64,000 bases of DNA from the NCBI GenBank assembly GCA_030156945.1, contig JASGLT010000001.1, forward strand, positions 62,001-126,000, given 5' to 3'. The translations under genes were made by a program, and so were the position numbers. Below are positions 19,990 through 29,947 of this stretch, piece by piece; the first letter of the stretch is position 1, and each line of letters starts with the position of its first letter. Under the pieces are notes generated by a model. The model was not told the DNA's origin. It was given only the letters and a program-made list of their open reading frames with translations, and made no database searches. The stretch comes from Thermococcaceae archaeon (GTDB lineage: Archaea > Methanobacteriota_B > Thermococci > Thermococcales > Thermococcaceae).

Positions 19990-20559
19990 CTAACGGCGCC
20001 GATAGCTGTGGAACTTTATCTTTTTCCTCCTCAGGACCTCTACCTCAGGCTTCCTGCTCTTCGGGCGCGGGGTTTCAGACCAGAGGATGGAAAACAGCTC
20101 ATAGGCCACCATGAAGATGAAGACGAGCACTAGGAACAGGATTATGAGGGGTGCGTAGGGCCATATGGCCCCAACCTTGGGGATCACAAGAACAGGCCTG
20201 CCAACCACCTGCTCCGGGTAAACCCTCCATGGATCGGTGTAGTTCCTGTTGTCGCCTTTAGTCCTGTAATAGAGCCTCCCACTCTCATCAACCCCAACGT
20301 CCACGATTCGGTGGAGTATTTGAAAGGTTCCGTTGCCAATCTCCATCCTGTAGAGGATCACGTCGCCCTTACGCAGCTCCTCTGGGGAGACCGGCCTCGT
20401 GACAACGAGGTCGTTGGGGTTTATGTGGGGCTTCATGGAATCGGTCAGAATCACGACGTACTTGAAGCCAAAAACGAAGTTCAGAACCACCACTAATATG
20501 ACGAAGATGAGTAGAGCGTAGGAGACGAGAGAGAGCAGGTCAGTACGACGTTTGAACAT
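19990..20559 (-). CDS. Signal peptidase I, ER/SipW type
   Basis: ILTDSMKPHINPNDLVVTRPV, FQILHRIVDV, TKGDNRNYTDPW; TM segments at both ends. Confidence 0.87.
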   Translation of the reverse strand: MFKRRTDLLSLVSYALLIFVILVVVLNFVFGFKYVVILTDSMKPHINPNDLVVTRPVSPEELRKGDVILYRMEIGNGTFQILHRIVDVGVDESGRLYYRTKGDNRNYTDPWRVYPEQVVGRPVLVIPKVGAIWPYAPLIILFLVLVFIFMVAYELFSILWSETPRPKSRKPEVEVLRRKKIKFHSYRRR

Positions 20560-20797
20560 TCAACCACCACCCGATTCCATCTACCGGTACTTACCCAAGG
20601 CCTCCATGGGAATCCAGCGTCCAGCATATAAGCTCACTCAAAGGAGGCTAAAAGGTTGACGGTGGGAAGGCATTCAGCCGGAAATCTTAGAAGAGAGTTA
20701 AACCAAGAAAACCACAAGAACAGCCCATTACCAAAAATTAATTGTTAAGAGGCGAAAGGAAAAACTAAAGATACCTCTTCTAAGGCCAGATGTCAAA

Positions 20798-21184
20798 TCA
20801 CTGCCCCTGGTAGACTACATAGACGGTGTCAAATGAGTCCAGAGAGACACTGTTTCCGAAGTTTACATTATAAGTACCGCTACCGTCCAAGTTTATAGTG
20901 TAGTAGTTAACAAGGGTGTTGCCGTCATAGAGCTTGAGGTAAAGCGTTCCTGAGCCAGGGTCTCCGGTTACAGTGACAGTAGCACCCGCAACGTAGTCCG
21001 GATTGCTGGAGTCCATAGTCCACTTAACATCCACGGCACTCACACTGCTTGCTATGACCTTACTTCCCTGGCCAAGCTCTTGGACACTCACATTAATTGT
21101 CGGCACGGCCAGTGCGGCTCCAATTATGGCCAGTACGAGGGCAAGGGCGAGCGGCATTATCTTCTTTTTAGTCGACCTCCTCAT
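20798..21184 (-). CDS. Small secreted beta-rich protein, candidate TasA/camelysin-like pilin
   Basis: MRRSTKKKIMPLALALVLAIIGAALAVPTINVSVQELGQGSKVIASSVSAVDVKW...; followed in the same direction by a SipW-type signal peptidase gene. Confidence 0.65.
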   Translation of the reverse strand: MRRSTKKKIMPLALALVLAIIGAALAVPTINVSVQELGQGSKVIASSVSAVDVKWTMDSSNPDYVAGATVTVTGDPGSGTLYLKLYDGNTLVNYYTINLDGSGTYNVNFGNSVSLDSFDTVYVVYQGQ

Positions 21185-21355
21185 TTACATCCACCCTCCT
21201 AAAGTTGACCTTGGTGGTAACTCATTACAAACGCCTATAAATAGTTTTCGATATAGAACCTCTTTGGTTCATCTAACGCTTTTGTAGGTTTTACAATCGA
21301 ATCAATTTCTATTTGGGGTGAATTCAATCGTCATCAAATAATTTCCAAAAGATGG

Positions 21356-22633
21356 CTACCCATCCAAATCTCCCCGCAGGTAAGTTGACCCGGCCCACGT
21401 AATCTTGGCCCGGGTTATTTCCCCTTTCTCGCCAGTATCGAGGATTATCTCCTTGTAGTTGAAAGTTCTGGCATCAATTCCGCCCTTTTCACCCGGGCCG
21501 TGCACCAAAACCTCAACTCTCTTCCCCACGTATGTCTGGTTTATCTCGTAGGCTATCTGAAGGCGGAGCCTGTGCAAAATCCTGGAGCGCTCCTTAACCT
21601 TCCACCCCGGCAGCTGTTTCCATTTAGCCGCGATCGTTCCAGGTCTCGGGGAGTACCGGGAGACGTTTATCTTGTCGGGCCTGACCCTCCTCACGAGATC
21701 AACCGTGTTCTGAAAGGCTTCCTCGCTCTCACCCGGGAAACCGACTATTATGTCAGTGTTGAGGTTCAAACCGGGGATTTTCCTCCGAAACTCCCTAACT
21801 ATTTCCTCGAACTCCTCGACGGTGTAGGTCCTGCCCATTCTCTTCAGGACTTCGTTGTCGCCGCTCTGAACGGGCAGGTGGAGGAACTTGTAGACCTTTG
21901 GGTTTTGGTAAGCCTCTATCAGCTCGTCGAGGAACTTTATCACGTGGTTCGGGTTCATCATGCCGACCCTGACGCGGAAGTCCCCCTCGATGGCCGTTAT
22001 TTCTTCGAGGAGCTCTGCCAGGTTCGTTCCGATGTCAAAACCGTAGCAACCTGTGTCCTCGCTAGAAAGCTGGATTTCCTTGTATCCCTTCGCAAGGGCC
22101 TCTTTTATCCACTTGACTACGAGTTCTGGCTTGTAACTCTTGAGGACTCCACGAGCAAACCTCGTCGCACAGTAGGTGCACCCGTTGAGGCAACCCTCAC
22201 TTATCGGGACGACGAAAACTACACCCGACTTCCAGAGGCGTGGGAGTTCGAGCTTGTCTAAGTTTCCCTCCTTCCAGCCCTCAACTGAGACCAGCTTCCC
22301 CCCTCTTTCGGCAACGTCTATCGCCTCAGAGATTCTATCTATGCTCTTGACACCGAGCATCCCGGAGACGCGGGGGTCAATGACGTCCGGATTAACGTGG
22401 ACGAGGCATCCTGTAGCGATGACCTTCTTTCCAGAATCGAGGAGCTCCTTGATTCTCCTCGCCATCTTGTGCTCCGTTGGATCCTTGACGGCACAGGTGT
22501 TTACCACAACGTAGTCAGCACTTTCCGGAGTCTCGGTCAACTCATAGCCCCCTCTAAGCAGAATAGCTTCCATAATCTCCCCGTCTGCTCTGTTCCTAGT
22601 GCAGCCGTAGCTCTCAACGTAAACCCTGACCAT
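21356..22633 (-). CDS. MiaB-like tRNA threonylcarbamoyladenosine methylthiotransferase
   Basis: VESYGCTRNRADGEIM, VVNTCAVKDPTEHKMARRI, EGCLNGCTYCATRFARG radical SAM, C-terminal TRAM. Confidence 0.93.
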   Translation of the reverse strand: MVRVYVESYGCTRNRADGEIMEAILLRGGYELTETPESADYVVVNTCAVKDPTEHKMARRIKELLDSGKKVIATGCLVHVNPDVIDPRVSGMLGVKSIDRISEAIDVAERGGKLVSVEGWKEGNLDKLELPRLWKSGVVFVVPISEGCLNGCTYCATRFARGVLKSYKPELVVKWIKEALAKGYKEIQLSSEDTGCYGFDIGTNLAELLEEITAIEGDFRVRVGMMNPNHVIKFLDELIEAYQNPKVYKFLHLPVQSGDNEVLKRMGRTYTVEEFEEIVREFRRKIPGLNLNTDIIVGFPGESEEAFQNTVDLVRRVRPDKINVSRYSPRPGTIAAKWKQLPGWKVKERSRILHRLRLQIAYEINQTYVGKRVEVLVHGPGEKGGIDARTFNYKEIILDTGEKGEITRAKITWAGSTYLRGDLDG

Positions 22634-22797
22634 CGGAGCTGGCTAAGGGCAGGGGTTTAAAAAAGGTGCGGGTCATATGTGGGGAACGATAAAACCTTGG
22701 CTAAATCGTTTAGGTTTTAAAAACTGCGTAAGTACCACGAAATAGCACAAAAGACCCAGTTTGAGATCCGGAATATAAGAGAAGAAGAGGGAAGAAA

Positions 22798-23025
22798 TCA
22801 GATTACCTGAGCGAAAGCAAACTTCCTCTTGACTGAGTTTATAACTATGTCCACCTCGTCCCCAACCTGGGTGTTGGGAACAAAGATCACGAAACCCTTT
22901 ATCTTGGCGATTCCATCGCCACCCTTTCCAAGGCTCTCAATCTTAACTCTGTACCTTTCTCCAACCTTAACTGGGGCTTCGTAGCCTCCACCAAACCTAT
23001 CTCCACCATACATATCCAACACCAA
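22798..23025 (-). CDS. TRAM domain protein
   Basis: [55 protein letters not shown]. Confidence 0.92.
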   Translation of the reverse strand: MVLDMYGGDRFGGGYEAPVKVGERYRVKIESLGKGGDGIAKIKGFVIFVPNTQVGDEVDIVINSVKRKFAFAQVI

Positions 23026-23038
23026 CTTTTCAACTTTC

Positions 23039-23069
23039 GGGGCTCTTCTGAAGACTCCAGAAGAGTCCC
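23039..23069 (-). promoter_or_regulatory. Hairpin at the predicted mRNA 5' end of the TRAM gene
   Basis: GGGGCTCTTCTG...CAGAAGAGTCCC stem; minus-strand TATA CTTTATATA at 23091-23099 puts the start near 23068. Confidence 0.5.
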
Positions 23070-23106
23070 GTTGTTGGGTCAGCGGTAGAGTATATAAAGC
23101 TTTGGG

Positions 23107-23565
23107 TCACTTCGCCAGTTTCTCGGCAAGCTCGACCGCTTTTTGGACCCCTGCTTTTACCTCGTCACTCAGCTCCATGCCCAGGTCTATTTCTCTCGCG
23201 ACTATTCCAATAAAGTAAATCTCCGCCTTTTTCAGCCTCTCATCGAGCGCCATGAGGAGTTTGAGCCCGTCAATGGCACCCATGAAGTGGGCGCTCCTGA
23301 TTTCGGCCTTCAGCTTCTCGAAAATCTCCTCTCCCTTGAAGTGAACCACCTCACCGGGCTTCAGCTTATCGCTCAGGATGGCGTCGATGATTATTATCCT
23401 CTCCTCGCCGTTGTAGTGGTTCGCCAGGCGGAAGATGTCCGTACCAACCTCAAGGACGTTGTAACCCTTCTCAAGCAGAATTCTGCCCGCTTTTAGCCCG
23501 GCTCCGTCATCTTTCATCAGCTCGTTGCCGAGGGCGAGGATGAGTGTTTTCAAACTGCTCACCAA
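23107..23565 (-). CDS. [NiFe]-hydrogenase maturation protease
   Basis: LILALGNELMKDDGAGLKAGRIL, IIIDAILSDKLKPGEVVHF, RSAHFMGAIDGLKLL; close to the hydrogenase operon. Confidence 0.88.
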   Translation of the reverse strand: MVSSLKTLILALGNELMKDDGAGLKAGRILLEKGYNVLEVGTDIFRLANHYNGEERIIIIDAILSDKLKPGEVVHFKGEEIFEKLKAEIRSAHFMGAIDGLKLLMALDERLKKAEIYFIGIVAREIDLGMELSDEVKAGVQKAVELAEKLAK

Positions 23566-23667
23566 TTGGGACTCAATTTCCCCCTTAAAAATCCTCGTGA
23601 AAAGACTTAAATAACATGTTGATGACGATTTTTAGTCGTCATTAGCATTCAAAGTGGGGGTGTAACA

Positions 23668-24408
23668 ATGAAAAAACGCTGGAAGGTCCTCATCCCCATC
23701 TTACTAATCCTCGTTGCATCAAGCGGGTGCGTAATCAAAATTGAGAACAAAAGAGACTCCGGCTTTACCCTGCTCACCGAGCCCAGAGACGTCAAATTGC
23801 TCACTGATTGGAAAGCGGTGAATCTTGAGCTCCAAGAGACCTTCCTATTCCCCGAAGAAAACCGTTCTCTTAGGGTCACCAGAAACTGGACCCTGATTCT
23901 CATTAAAGTCGGCGATGAGGTTGCAAACTTGAGCGCCCTTCCCCTCGGCAACAGCGTCTACCTCATACCACCTCAAAAAGTGGTTGACGGGCCAAAAAGG
24001 GGCTGGAAGCGTGCAGTTCTATCTGTCGAGCTCAAAAACGGTTCTTCCATCACTTTAGAAGTCTTATGGAGGGGTAAGGCGACCGAAACAATAGGAGCCG
24101 GCCTCAACTTTGAGGCCATAAAGGAGGGAGGAAGCTACACTCTCGTGCCCATTGGAGTTGGAAAGCCAACTTTTTGGGCATTCAACCAAACTTACACACT
24201 CCTTATCCTTCCGGAGGATGTTCCCTCGAGCCAGGCATCCAATTGGGAAGAGCTATTGAGCCTTTGGGCAAATAGAAAGCTTCAGCTCCCAATTAACAAT
24301 GGTAGGACAGATAAGCGACCTATAGCAACCATCTACATCGCCGCAAACGAGAGCCTTGCCTTTTTTGACAGGGTATACTTCCCTTACGAGGAGCTTGAAA
24401 AGGGTTGA
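23668..24408 (+). CDS. Lipoprotein, hypothetical
   Basis: MKKRWKVLIPILLILVASSGCVIK lipobox. Confidence 0.75.
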   Translation: MKKRWKVLIPILLILVASSGCVIKIENKRDSGFTLLTEPRDVKLLTDWKAVNLELQETFLFPEENRSLRVTRNWTLILIKVGDEVANLSALPLGNSVYLIPPQKVVDGPKRGWKRAVLSVELKNGSSITLEVLWRGKATETIGAGLNFEAIKEGGSYTLVPIGVGKPTFWAFNQTYTLLILPEDVPSSQASNWEELLSLWANRKLQLPINNGRTDKRPIATIYIAANESLAFFDRVYFPYEELEKG

Positions 24409-24438
24409 GGCCTTTTCTTTCGTTTTCCGGATTTAAAC

Positions 24439-24579
24439 TTAAGTGACCGTTATGACCTCAACTTCCTCCTTCCCAGCCAGAACCTTGAAGTTCTGTGGCC
24501 AAGGAAAAGTCGTGCTCGATGCAGGAGGCAAGAACAGGATCTCAACCAGAACGGAGGTGTCTACCAACGTGTGCCTCAT
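24439..24579 (-). pseudogene. Internally deleted PIN-domain (VapC) toxin remnant
   Basis: In-frame 46-aa ORF MRHTLVDTSVLVEILFLPPASSTTFPWPQNFKVLAGKEEVEVITVT: PIN N-terminal strand and C-terminal tail, central catalytic part missing. Confidence 0.65.
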
Positions 24580-24757
24580 AGTATTCCTCCTTCAGCTCTT
24601 TCCATGACTTGTCTGTCTTCAGGATGCCTTTTAGCTTTTTCATCTCTTCCCATAGAGCTTTTCTATTCCTGAGGTATTTTGCCATCTCCTCAACTTCCCG
24701 CCGGAACTCCTCTGCGTATTCCTTTGGAACTTCAACCTCAATCACAATTCTCTCCAT
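24542..24757 (-). CDS. VapB-like antitoxin
   Basis: 71-aa; MERIVIEVEVPKEYAEEFRREVEEMAKYL..., overlaps the VapC remnant as in vapBC operons. Confidence 0.6.
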   Translation of the reverse strand: MERIVIEVEVPKEYAEEFRREVEEMAKYLRNRKALWEEMKKLKGILKTDKSWKELKEEYYEAHVGRHLRSG

Positions 24758-24811
24758 ACATTCACCACTGAAAAATAGGTTTGAAAACTTAAAAAGTTGA
24801 AAGTTGAGAAA

Positions 24812-26098
24812 CTAAAGCCTCACCACGTGGACTGAACAGGAGATGCACGGGTCGTATGCTCTAACCACCATCTCGGCGAGGAGCTTGAGCTTCTCTGGAT
24901 CGTCGTTGTAGTGCTTCTCAGCCATCATCCTCACGTGCTGCTCCATCTGGGCGAAGTTGAAGGCCGTTGGAGTGATTATGTCGGCGTAGCTGACCCTTCC
25001 GTTCTCGACCTTGAGCGCGTAAACGAGCACTCCACGCGGGGCCTCCGTTGTAGAGACGCCGAATCCGTCCCTTATCTCAACCTCGTCCCTCGGCCTTATC
25101 GGCCACTTCGCGAGGGCCTCGTCAATCAGGTCTATCGCCCTCTCCGTGAAGTAGACGAGCTCAAGCGCCTGCGCGAGGTTGTTGGCGAATGGGTTTGTAG
25201 GCCTGAGCAGGTCTTTGTGGCTCTCATAGAGCTCCTTGGCCCTTCCGTAGAGGGTATCGGCGTTGTTCACGACGCGCGAGATGGCACCGACCATGAAGGG
25301 CTTCCCGTGGTAGTGACTGTGCTTGGCGAAGCTGTGCTCAACGACGAACTCCTTTATGTGCTCCTTGTATTCCTCACTCGGGAACTCCATCCCATCCGAG
25401 GCCTTGAGGTAGTCGCCGTATATTCCATAGACTCCATTCCGCGGCTTGACCGCTATGTGGGTGATCGGCCCCTCGACTTCCTCGTACTGCTCAAGCTTCG
25501 CGAAGAGCTCGAAGGTGTACTCTGCCTTCGGAAGGGCTTCCTTAAGGCGTCTCTTCATATCCTCAAGGACGCTCTTGTCCGGGAGCTTTCCAAAGCCGCC
25601 CAAAACCGCGTTCTCCTGGTGGATGGCTCTGCTTCCGAGTTCGTCCATCATCCAGCTTCCGAGGTTCTTGAGCTCGAGGGCAATCCCTATCTCCTTCTTG
25701 TACTCGTCCACCATCTTGAGCGGGCTGGAGTAGCCCATGTAATCAGGCAGGACAAGAAGGTAGAGGTGTAGGGCGTGGCTCTCTATCATGTCGCCGATGT
25801 AGAGGACTTCCCTGAGGGCTTGGATTTCCTCGCGCGGGGTGAAGCCTACCGCCTTCTCCGCCGCTTCAACGGCAGTCAGCTTGTGGGCCGCGGAGCAGAA
25901 GGAGCATATTCTTGGGTAAATCGCTAAAGCCTCGTCGAGCTTCTTGCCGAGGGTTATGGCCTCGAAAAACCTCGGCCCCTCGATGATGTTGAGCTTGACC
26001 TCCTTCACCCCATCGTCGCCGACAACGATCTCAACGCCGCCCTTGCCCTCGACCCTCGCTATGTGGTCAACGGTGATAGGAAGATAAACGTTCTTCAT
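24812..26098 (-). CDS. hydA: Cytosolic NiFe (sulf)hydrogenase alpha / large subunit
   Basis: [21 protein letters not shown] and C-terminal [13 protein letters not shown] Ni-Fe ligands with short cleavable tail. Confidence 0.95.
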   Translation of the reverse strand: MKNVYLPITVDHIARVEGKGGVEIVVGDDGVKEVKLNIIEGPRFFEAITLGKKLDEALAIYPRICSFCSAAHKLTAVEAAEKAVGFTPREEIQALREVLYIGDMIESHALHLYLLVLPDYMGYSSPLKMVDEYKKEIGIALELKNLGSWMMDELGSRAIHQENAVLGGFGKLPDKSVLEDMKRRLKEALPKAEYTFELFAKLEQYEEVEGPITHIAVKPRNGVYGIYGDYLKASDGMEFPSEEYKEHIKEFVVEHSFAKHSHYHGKPFMVGAISRVVNNADTLYGRAKELYESHKDLLRPTNPFANNLAQALELVYFTERAIDLIDEALAKWPIRPRDEVEIRDGFGVSTTEAPRGVLVYALKVENGRVSYADIITPTAFNFAQMEQHVRMMAEKHYNDDPEKLKLLAEMVVRAYDPCISCSVHVVRL

Positions 26099-26895
26099 TC
26101 TTTCACCTCCTGGAAGATTTTGTTAACCATCTCCTCGAGCTTCGGGTTGTGGGCGTTGAATATCTTCATGCGCTCTATTATCTCCTCCTTGGTGTAGCCC
26201 TTCTCCTTGAACGTCTTGGCGAGGGAGTCGAACCAGGCAACGTCGTAGCCTATCGCTCCGCGGCAACCAATGCAGGCAACGTTAAATGCTGGGCATCTCG
26301 CGTCGCAGCCAGCCCTCGTTATCGGGCCGAGGCAGGGCTCGCCCCTCTCAATGAGGACGCAGGTGTTGCCCCTGAGCCTGCACTCCAAGCAGACTGGATA
26401 GTCAATGTCCTCGGGCCACGAGCCAACGAGGAAGGTTCCTATGGCATAGAGGAAGTCCCTCTTCTCAGGCGGGCAGCCGTAGAGCCTGTAGTCCACCTTG
26501 ATGTACTCCTCAACGGGCTTGGCCATCCTAGGCTGGAACTTCACCTTTCCGTCGCCGTAAACGGTCTTCCAGAGCTCGTCGAGGGGCTTGTCCGTCCAGC
26601 TCTGCACTCCCCCCTGGGTGGCGCAGGCTCCCACCGCAACAACTATCTTGGACTTCTCGCGAACTTCCTTGACAAGCTCGACCTCTTCCTCCGTTGAGAC
26701 GCTCCCTTCGATGAAGGCTATGTCAACGGGCTCTACCTCCTTGCTGTCCCTCTCAAGCATGTACCAGCAGACGATTTCCGCGTTAGGGATGAGCTGGAGT
26801 ATCTCGTCCATCATCGCAAACTGGAGCTGGCAGCCGTAGCACGAGGTCAGAGCGTAAAACCCAATCCTTATCTTCTTCTCGCTCATCTCCATCAC
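26095..26895 (-). CDS. hydD: Cytosolic NiFe hydrogenase delta / small subunit
   Basis: [43 protein letters not shown]. Confidence 0.95.
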   Translation of the reverse strand: MMEMSEKKIRIGFYALTSCYGCQLQFAMMDEILQLIPNAEIVCWYMLERDSKEVEPVDIAFIEGSVSTEEEVELVKEVREKSKIVVAVGACATQGGVQSWTDKPLDELWKTVYGDGKVKFQPRMAKPVEEYIKVDYRLYGCPPEKRDFLYAIGTFLVGSWPEDIDYPVCLECRLRGNTCVLIERGEPCLGPITRAGCDARCPAFNVACIGCRGAIGYDVAWFDSLAKTFKEKGYTKEEIIERMKIFNAHNPKLEEMVNKIFQEVKE

Positions 26896-26896
26896 C

Positions 26897-27784
26897 TCAG
26901 TCGAGCAGGCCCGGTGTTGATATTATGTCGAAGTATCCGAAGACAGGCCCGTCTTTGCAGATGTACTTCCAGCTCGTGCTCGTTCCGACGTTGCAGTGGC
27001 CGCACTTGCCAATTCCGCACTTCATCTTCCTCTCAAGGGTCACGTAGATGTTCTCCGGCCGGTAGCCGTAGTTGATCAGGGACTCAAAGACGGCCTTGTA
27101 CATCCTCGGCGGACCGCAGATTGCCACTGCCGTCTTCTTCGGGTTCGTGTTTGCCTCGGGAATGAAGTTCTGAGGCCTGCCTTTTCTTCCTGGCCAGTCC
27201 GGATCACGCGTAACGCTCTGGATTATCTTGACGTTCTCAGCCTCAGCTAAGTCCTTCATAGCCTCAAGCTCCTTATAGAAGAGCAGGTCTTTGCCATACC
27301 TTGCCGTGTTGATGAAGGTTATGTTGCCGTACTTCCAGCGGTTGTCCATGGCATACAAGAAGACGCTCCTGAGCGGTGCAGTTCCAAGGCCCGCCGCTAT
27401 GAGGAGGAGATCCATTCCCTCCCACTCGTCAACAGGGAAGCCGTTTCCGTAGGGGCCGCGGACGAGGACTGTATCTCCAGGCTTGAGGCGGTGAACAACA
27501 GTGGTCACCCTTCCAGCCTTCCTGATGCACAGCTCGAAGAAACCCTTCCTCATCGCTGAGGAGCAGATGCTTATCGGAACCTCGCCGACGCCGGGGATGG
27601 TGAGCTGGACGAACTGCCCCGGCCTGAAGGTCCAGTTTTCTGCTAAATTGGGATCCTCAAAGCGGAACAGGAAGAGCTTTTCCGTCTCCGTGAGGTCATA
27701 AACCTTGAGCACCTTAGCTTTGTGGAGGGCGTAGGGGTTCTCCTCGGGCATCATTATCTCCTTCGGGAGGATGAGCTCGCTCAT
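26897..27784 (-). CDS. hydG: Hydrogenase gamma subunit (FAD/NAD(P) reductase)
   Basis: [65 protein letters not shown]. Confidence 0.95.
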   Translation of the reverse strand: MSELILPKEIMMPEENPYALHKAKVLKVYDLTETEKLFLFRFEDPNLAENWTFRPGQFVQLTIPGVGEVPISICSSAMRKGFFELCIRKAGRVTTVVHRLKPGDTVLVRGPYGNGFPVDEWEGMDLLLIAAGLGTAPLRSVFLYAMDNRWKYGNITFINTARYGKDLLFYKELEAMKDLAEAENVKIIQSVTRDPDWPGRKGRPQNFIPEANTNPKKTAVAICGPPRMYKAVFESLINYGYRPENIYVTLERKMKCGIGKCGHCNVGTSTSWKYICKDGPVFGYFDIISTPGLLD

Positions 27785-28884
27785 ATGTCCTCACCCCTTA
27801 TCCCGGTCGCGTAGGCAAAGCCCCTCTTCGGAATCTCCTCACTCAACTCTGGCGGGCAGGACTTCTCCTCAAGCCCCATGATCGTCCTCAGGTTCCTCAC
27901 GAAGCTTATGCCAGCGGGGCAGAAGTAGGTGCACCTTCCGCAGCCGACGCAGTAGCTCAGGCCGAGCTTCTCGTTGTAAGAGTTCTTACAGAGGTAGCGG
28001 TTCCTGAAGCGGTCTTTCTTCGTCGGCCTGAAGTTGTGGTTTCCAGCGACCAGACCGTGACTCCTGAACTGGCATGAATCCCAGCGCCTCTCGCGGTAGC
28101 CGGTGTTCCCGTCGAGGTTGACTATGTCCTGCACCTCATAGCAACGGCAGGTGGGGCAGGTGGTGTTGCAGATTCCACAGGCGAGGCATATATCGCTCTG
28201 TTCGTCCCACATCGGGTGCTCCATCTCGAGCTCAAGGAGGTAGCGCAGGTTGCCCCAGTCCTCGTGGTACTTGAAAGCCTGAGCGCGCTTGTTCTCAAAG
28301 TCCCTGAAGTTGCAGATGTCCTCGGTGGTTACCTCCTCGAAGAGCTTGATGTTCTTGTCAACTATCCTGTGGCCCGTCGGTGAGCCGACCCTGACGAGCC
28401 AGCCGTCGGGGAGCTCGTGGAGGAAGAGGTCGAAGCCGTCATCCGCGAAATCGGTCTCCCTCAGGTTGCAGAAGCAGTACTCATCCGGCATGCAGCTTAT
28501 GCCGATGATTACCCCCTTCTCGCGCCTCACCTTATAGTACTTGTCCGGGAGCTCGTCGAGGTATATTGTGTCCATTATCTTGAGGCCAAAGATGTCGCAG
28601 GCGTGGACTCCGAAGACCACGAAGGGCTCAACGTCCTCGAGGGTTTCCCTGTATTCGGCATCCTTTATGCTGAACTCGAAGAGCTTCTCCCTCGGCTGGA
28701 AGAAGAACTTCTTCGGTGGCATTATCGTTCTGTTGTAGTGGAACTCAACTTTCCTTACGTCGTCTATCTCCCTGAAGTCGTAGAACTTCTCCGAAATCTT
28801 CACGGGGGCGTAGAGCCTGCCCCACTCCTTCAAACGCTCAAGGAATGTGTACGTGTTCTCCTTCGGGAGCTTAACGTATCTCAA
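27781..28884 (-). CDS. hydB: Hydrogenase beta subunit (4Fe-4S)
   Basis: [19 protein letters not shown] and [18 protein letters not shown]; likely TTG/GTG start near 28884-28890 after GGAGGTG. Confidence 0.93.
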   Translation of the reverse strand: MRYVKLPKENTYTFLERLKEWGRLYAPVKISEKFYDFREIDDVRKVEFHYNRTIMPPKKFFFQPREKLFEFSIKDAEYRETLEDVEPFVVFGVHACDIFGLKIMDTIYLDELPDKYYKVRREKGVIIGISCMPDEYCFCNLRETDFADDGFDLFLHELPDGWLVRVGSPTGHRIVDKNIKLFEEVTTEDICNFRDFENKRAQAFKYHEDWGNLRYLLELEMEHPMWDEQSDICLACGICNTTCPTCRCYEVQDIVNLDGNTGYRERRWDSCQFRSHGLVAGNHNFRPTKKDRFRNRYLCKNSYNEKLGLSYCVGCGRCTYFCPAGISFVRNLRTIMGLEEKSCPPELSEEIPKRGFAYATGIRGEDI

Positions 28885-28989
28885 CCTCACCACCTCCAAT
28901 GAACATAAACATGCATGTGCCCATTTCCGTTCCCTCACTCCCCGTTAGGCTTAAGGGCTAAAAAAGCGTTTTTTAACCCGAAAATTCTA

Positions 28990-29000
28990 AACCAAAGGTT
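28990..29000. promoter_or_regulatory. Candidate SurR half-site (AACn5GTT)
   Basis: AACcaaagGTT; its reverse complement AACctttgGTT is the core of the 29056-29078 box. Confidence 0.45.
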
Positions 29001-29055
29001 CAATAGCACTTTTAGGCTGACCTAACTTTTGTTGTCTTTTTGAGTTGTCCTAAGG

Positions 29056-29078
29056 GTTGTAAACCTTTGGTTTAAAAC
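29056..29078 (+). promoter_or_regulatory. Candidate SurR binding site (extended motif)
   Basis: GTTgtaAACctttgGTTtaaAAC = GTTn3AACn5GTTn3AAC, between divergent hydrogenase operons. Confidence 0.75.
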
Positions 29079-29189
29079 AGGCTGTTTGATACTTCCTTTT
29101 GCCAAACAAAAGCTTGGGAAAAGCGTTTTAAGCAGAATGAGAAATCGGAAGTGAGGGGTACTAAAAATGTCTTATCTGGAGGTGGTAGT

Positions 29190-29693
29190 TTGCCGTTCAT
29201 AGTGGCGTTCCTCTTTGCGTACATCGTGTGGTTGCTCTTAACAGCGGGAAGCAACGGACTGCTGTGGAGCACGGAAGAGCTAGTGGCCGGACTGATATTT
29301 GCGGCAATAATCGGCTATGCGACGAAGGACATTGTGGGTGAAAACTCAACTCGCTTCCTGAACCCGGTGAAGTGGCTCGGCTTCATAGCCTATGCACCTG
29401 TTCTCTTCTGGGGCATGGTAAAGGCCAACTTTGACGTCGCTTACAGGGTCATAACGGGAAAAATAAGGCCTGGAATAGTCCGCGTCCCTGTTGACCTTGA
29501 AAACGACGCCCAGTACACAATCCTCAGCAACTCAATCACCCTCACCCCTGGAACCCTAACAGTTGAAGCCGATCCTGAAGAAAAGGCGCTCTACGTTCAC
29601 TGGATTAACGTGCCGAAGGGCCTTGAGAGGCCCGAAAGCTCGGAGCCAGTTACGGGGCCCTTTGAAAAGTGGGCAAGGAGGCTGGGAAGATGA
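29190..29693 (+). CDS. mbhA: Mbh subunit A (MrpE-like)
   Basis: MrpE-like: ENSTRFLNPVKWLGFIAYAPVLFWGMVKANFDVAYRVITG...LSNSITLTPGTLTVE; TTG start after GGAGGTG. Confidence 0.88.
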   Translation: MPFIVAFLFAYIVWLLLTAGSNGLLWSTEELVAGLIFAAIIGYATKDIVGENSTRFLNPVKWLGFIAYAPVLFWGMVKANFDVAYRVITGKIRPGIVRVPVDLENDAQYTILSNSITLTPGTLTVEADPEEKALYVHWINVPKGLERPESSEPVTGPFEKWARRLGR

Positions 29694-29947
29694 TGGCATT
29701 CTTCTACGCGATGGTTCTCGTTGGGATAGCAGGTCTAATCTCGGTGCTAAGGCTCATACTCGGGCCAACAGTTCCCGACAGGGTAGTCGGCGTTGACACT
29801 CTCAACACGCTCGTCGTCGCGGGCATGGTTCTTCTCGGAGCGGCCTACGACAGGACAATCTACATCGACATCGCAATAGTCTATGCCCTTCTGAGCTACA
29901 TAGGCACGCTGGTGATAGCGAAGTACCTCCAGGGGGGATTGGCATGA
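29690..29947 (+). CDS. mbhB: Mbh subunit B (MrpF-like)
   Basis: RLILGPTVPDRVVGVDTLNTLVVAGMVLLG, MrpF signature. Confidence 0.9.
   Translation: MMAFFYAMVLVGIAGLISVLRLILGPTVPDRVVGVDTLNTLVVAGMVLLGAAYDRTIYIDIAIVYALLSYIGTLVIAKYLQGGLA

Noticed and set aside
24911-25771. 286-aa plus-strand ORF opposite the hydrogenase alpha subunit
   Set aside because: Antisense shadow ORF.
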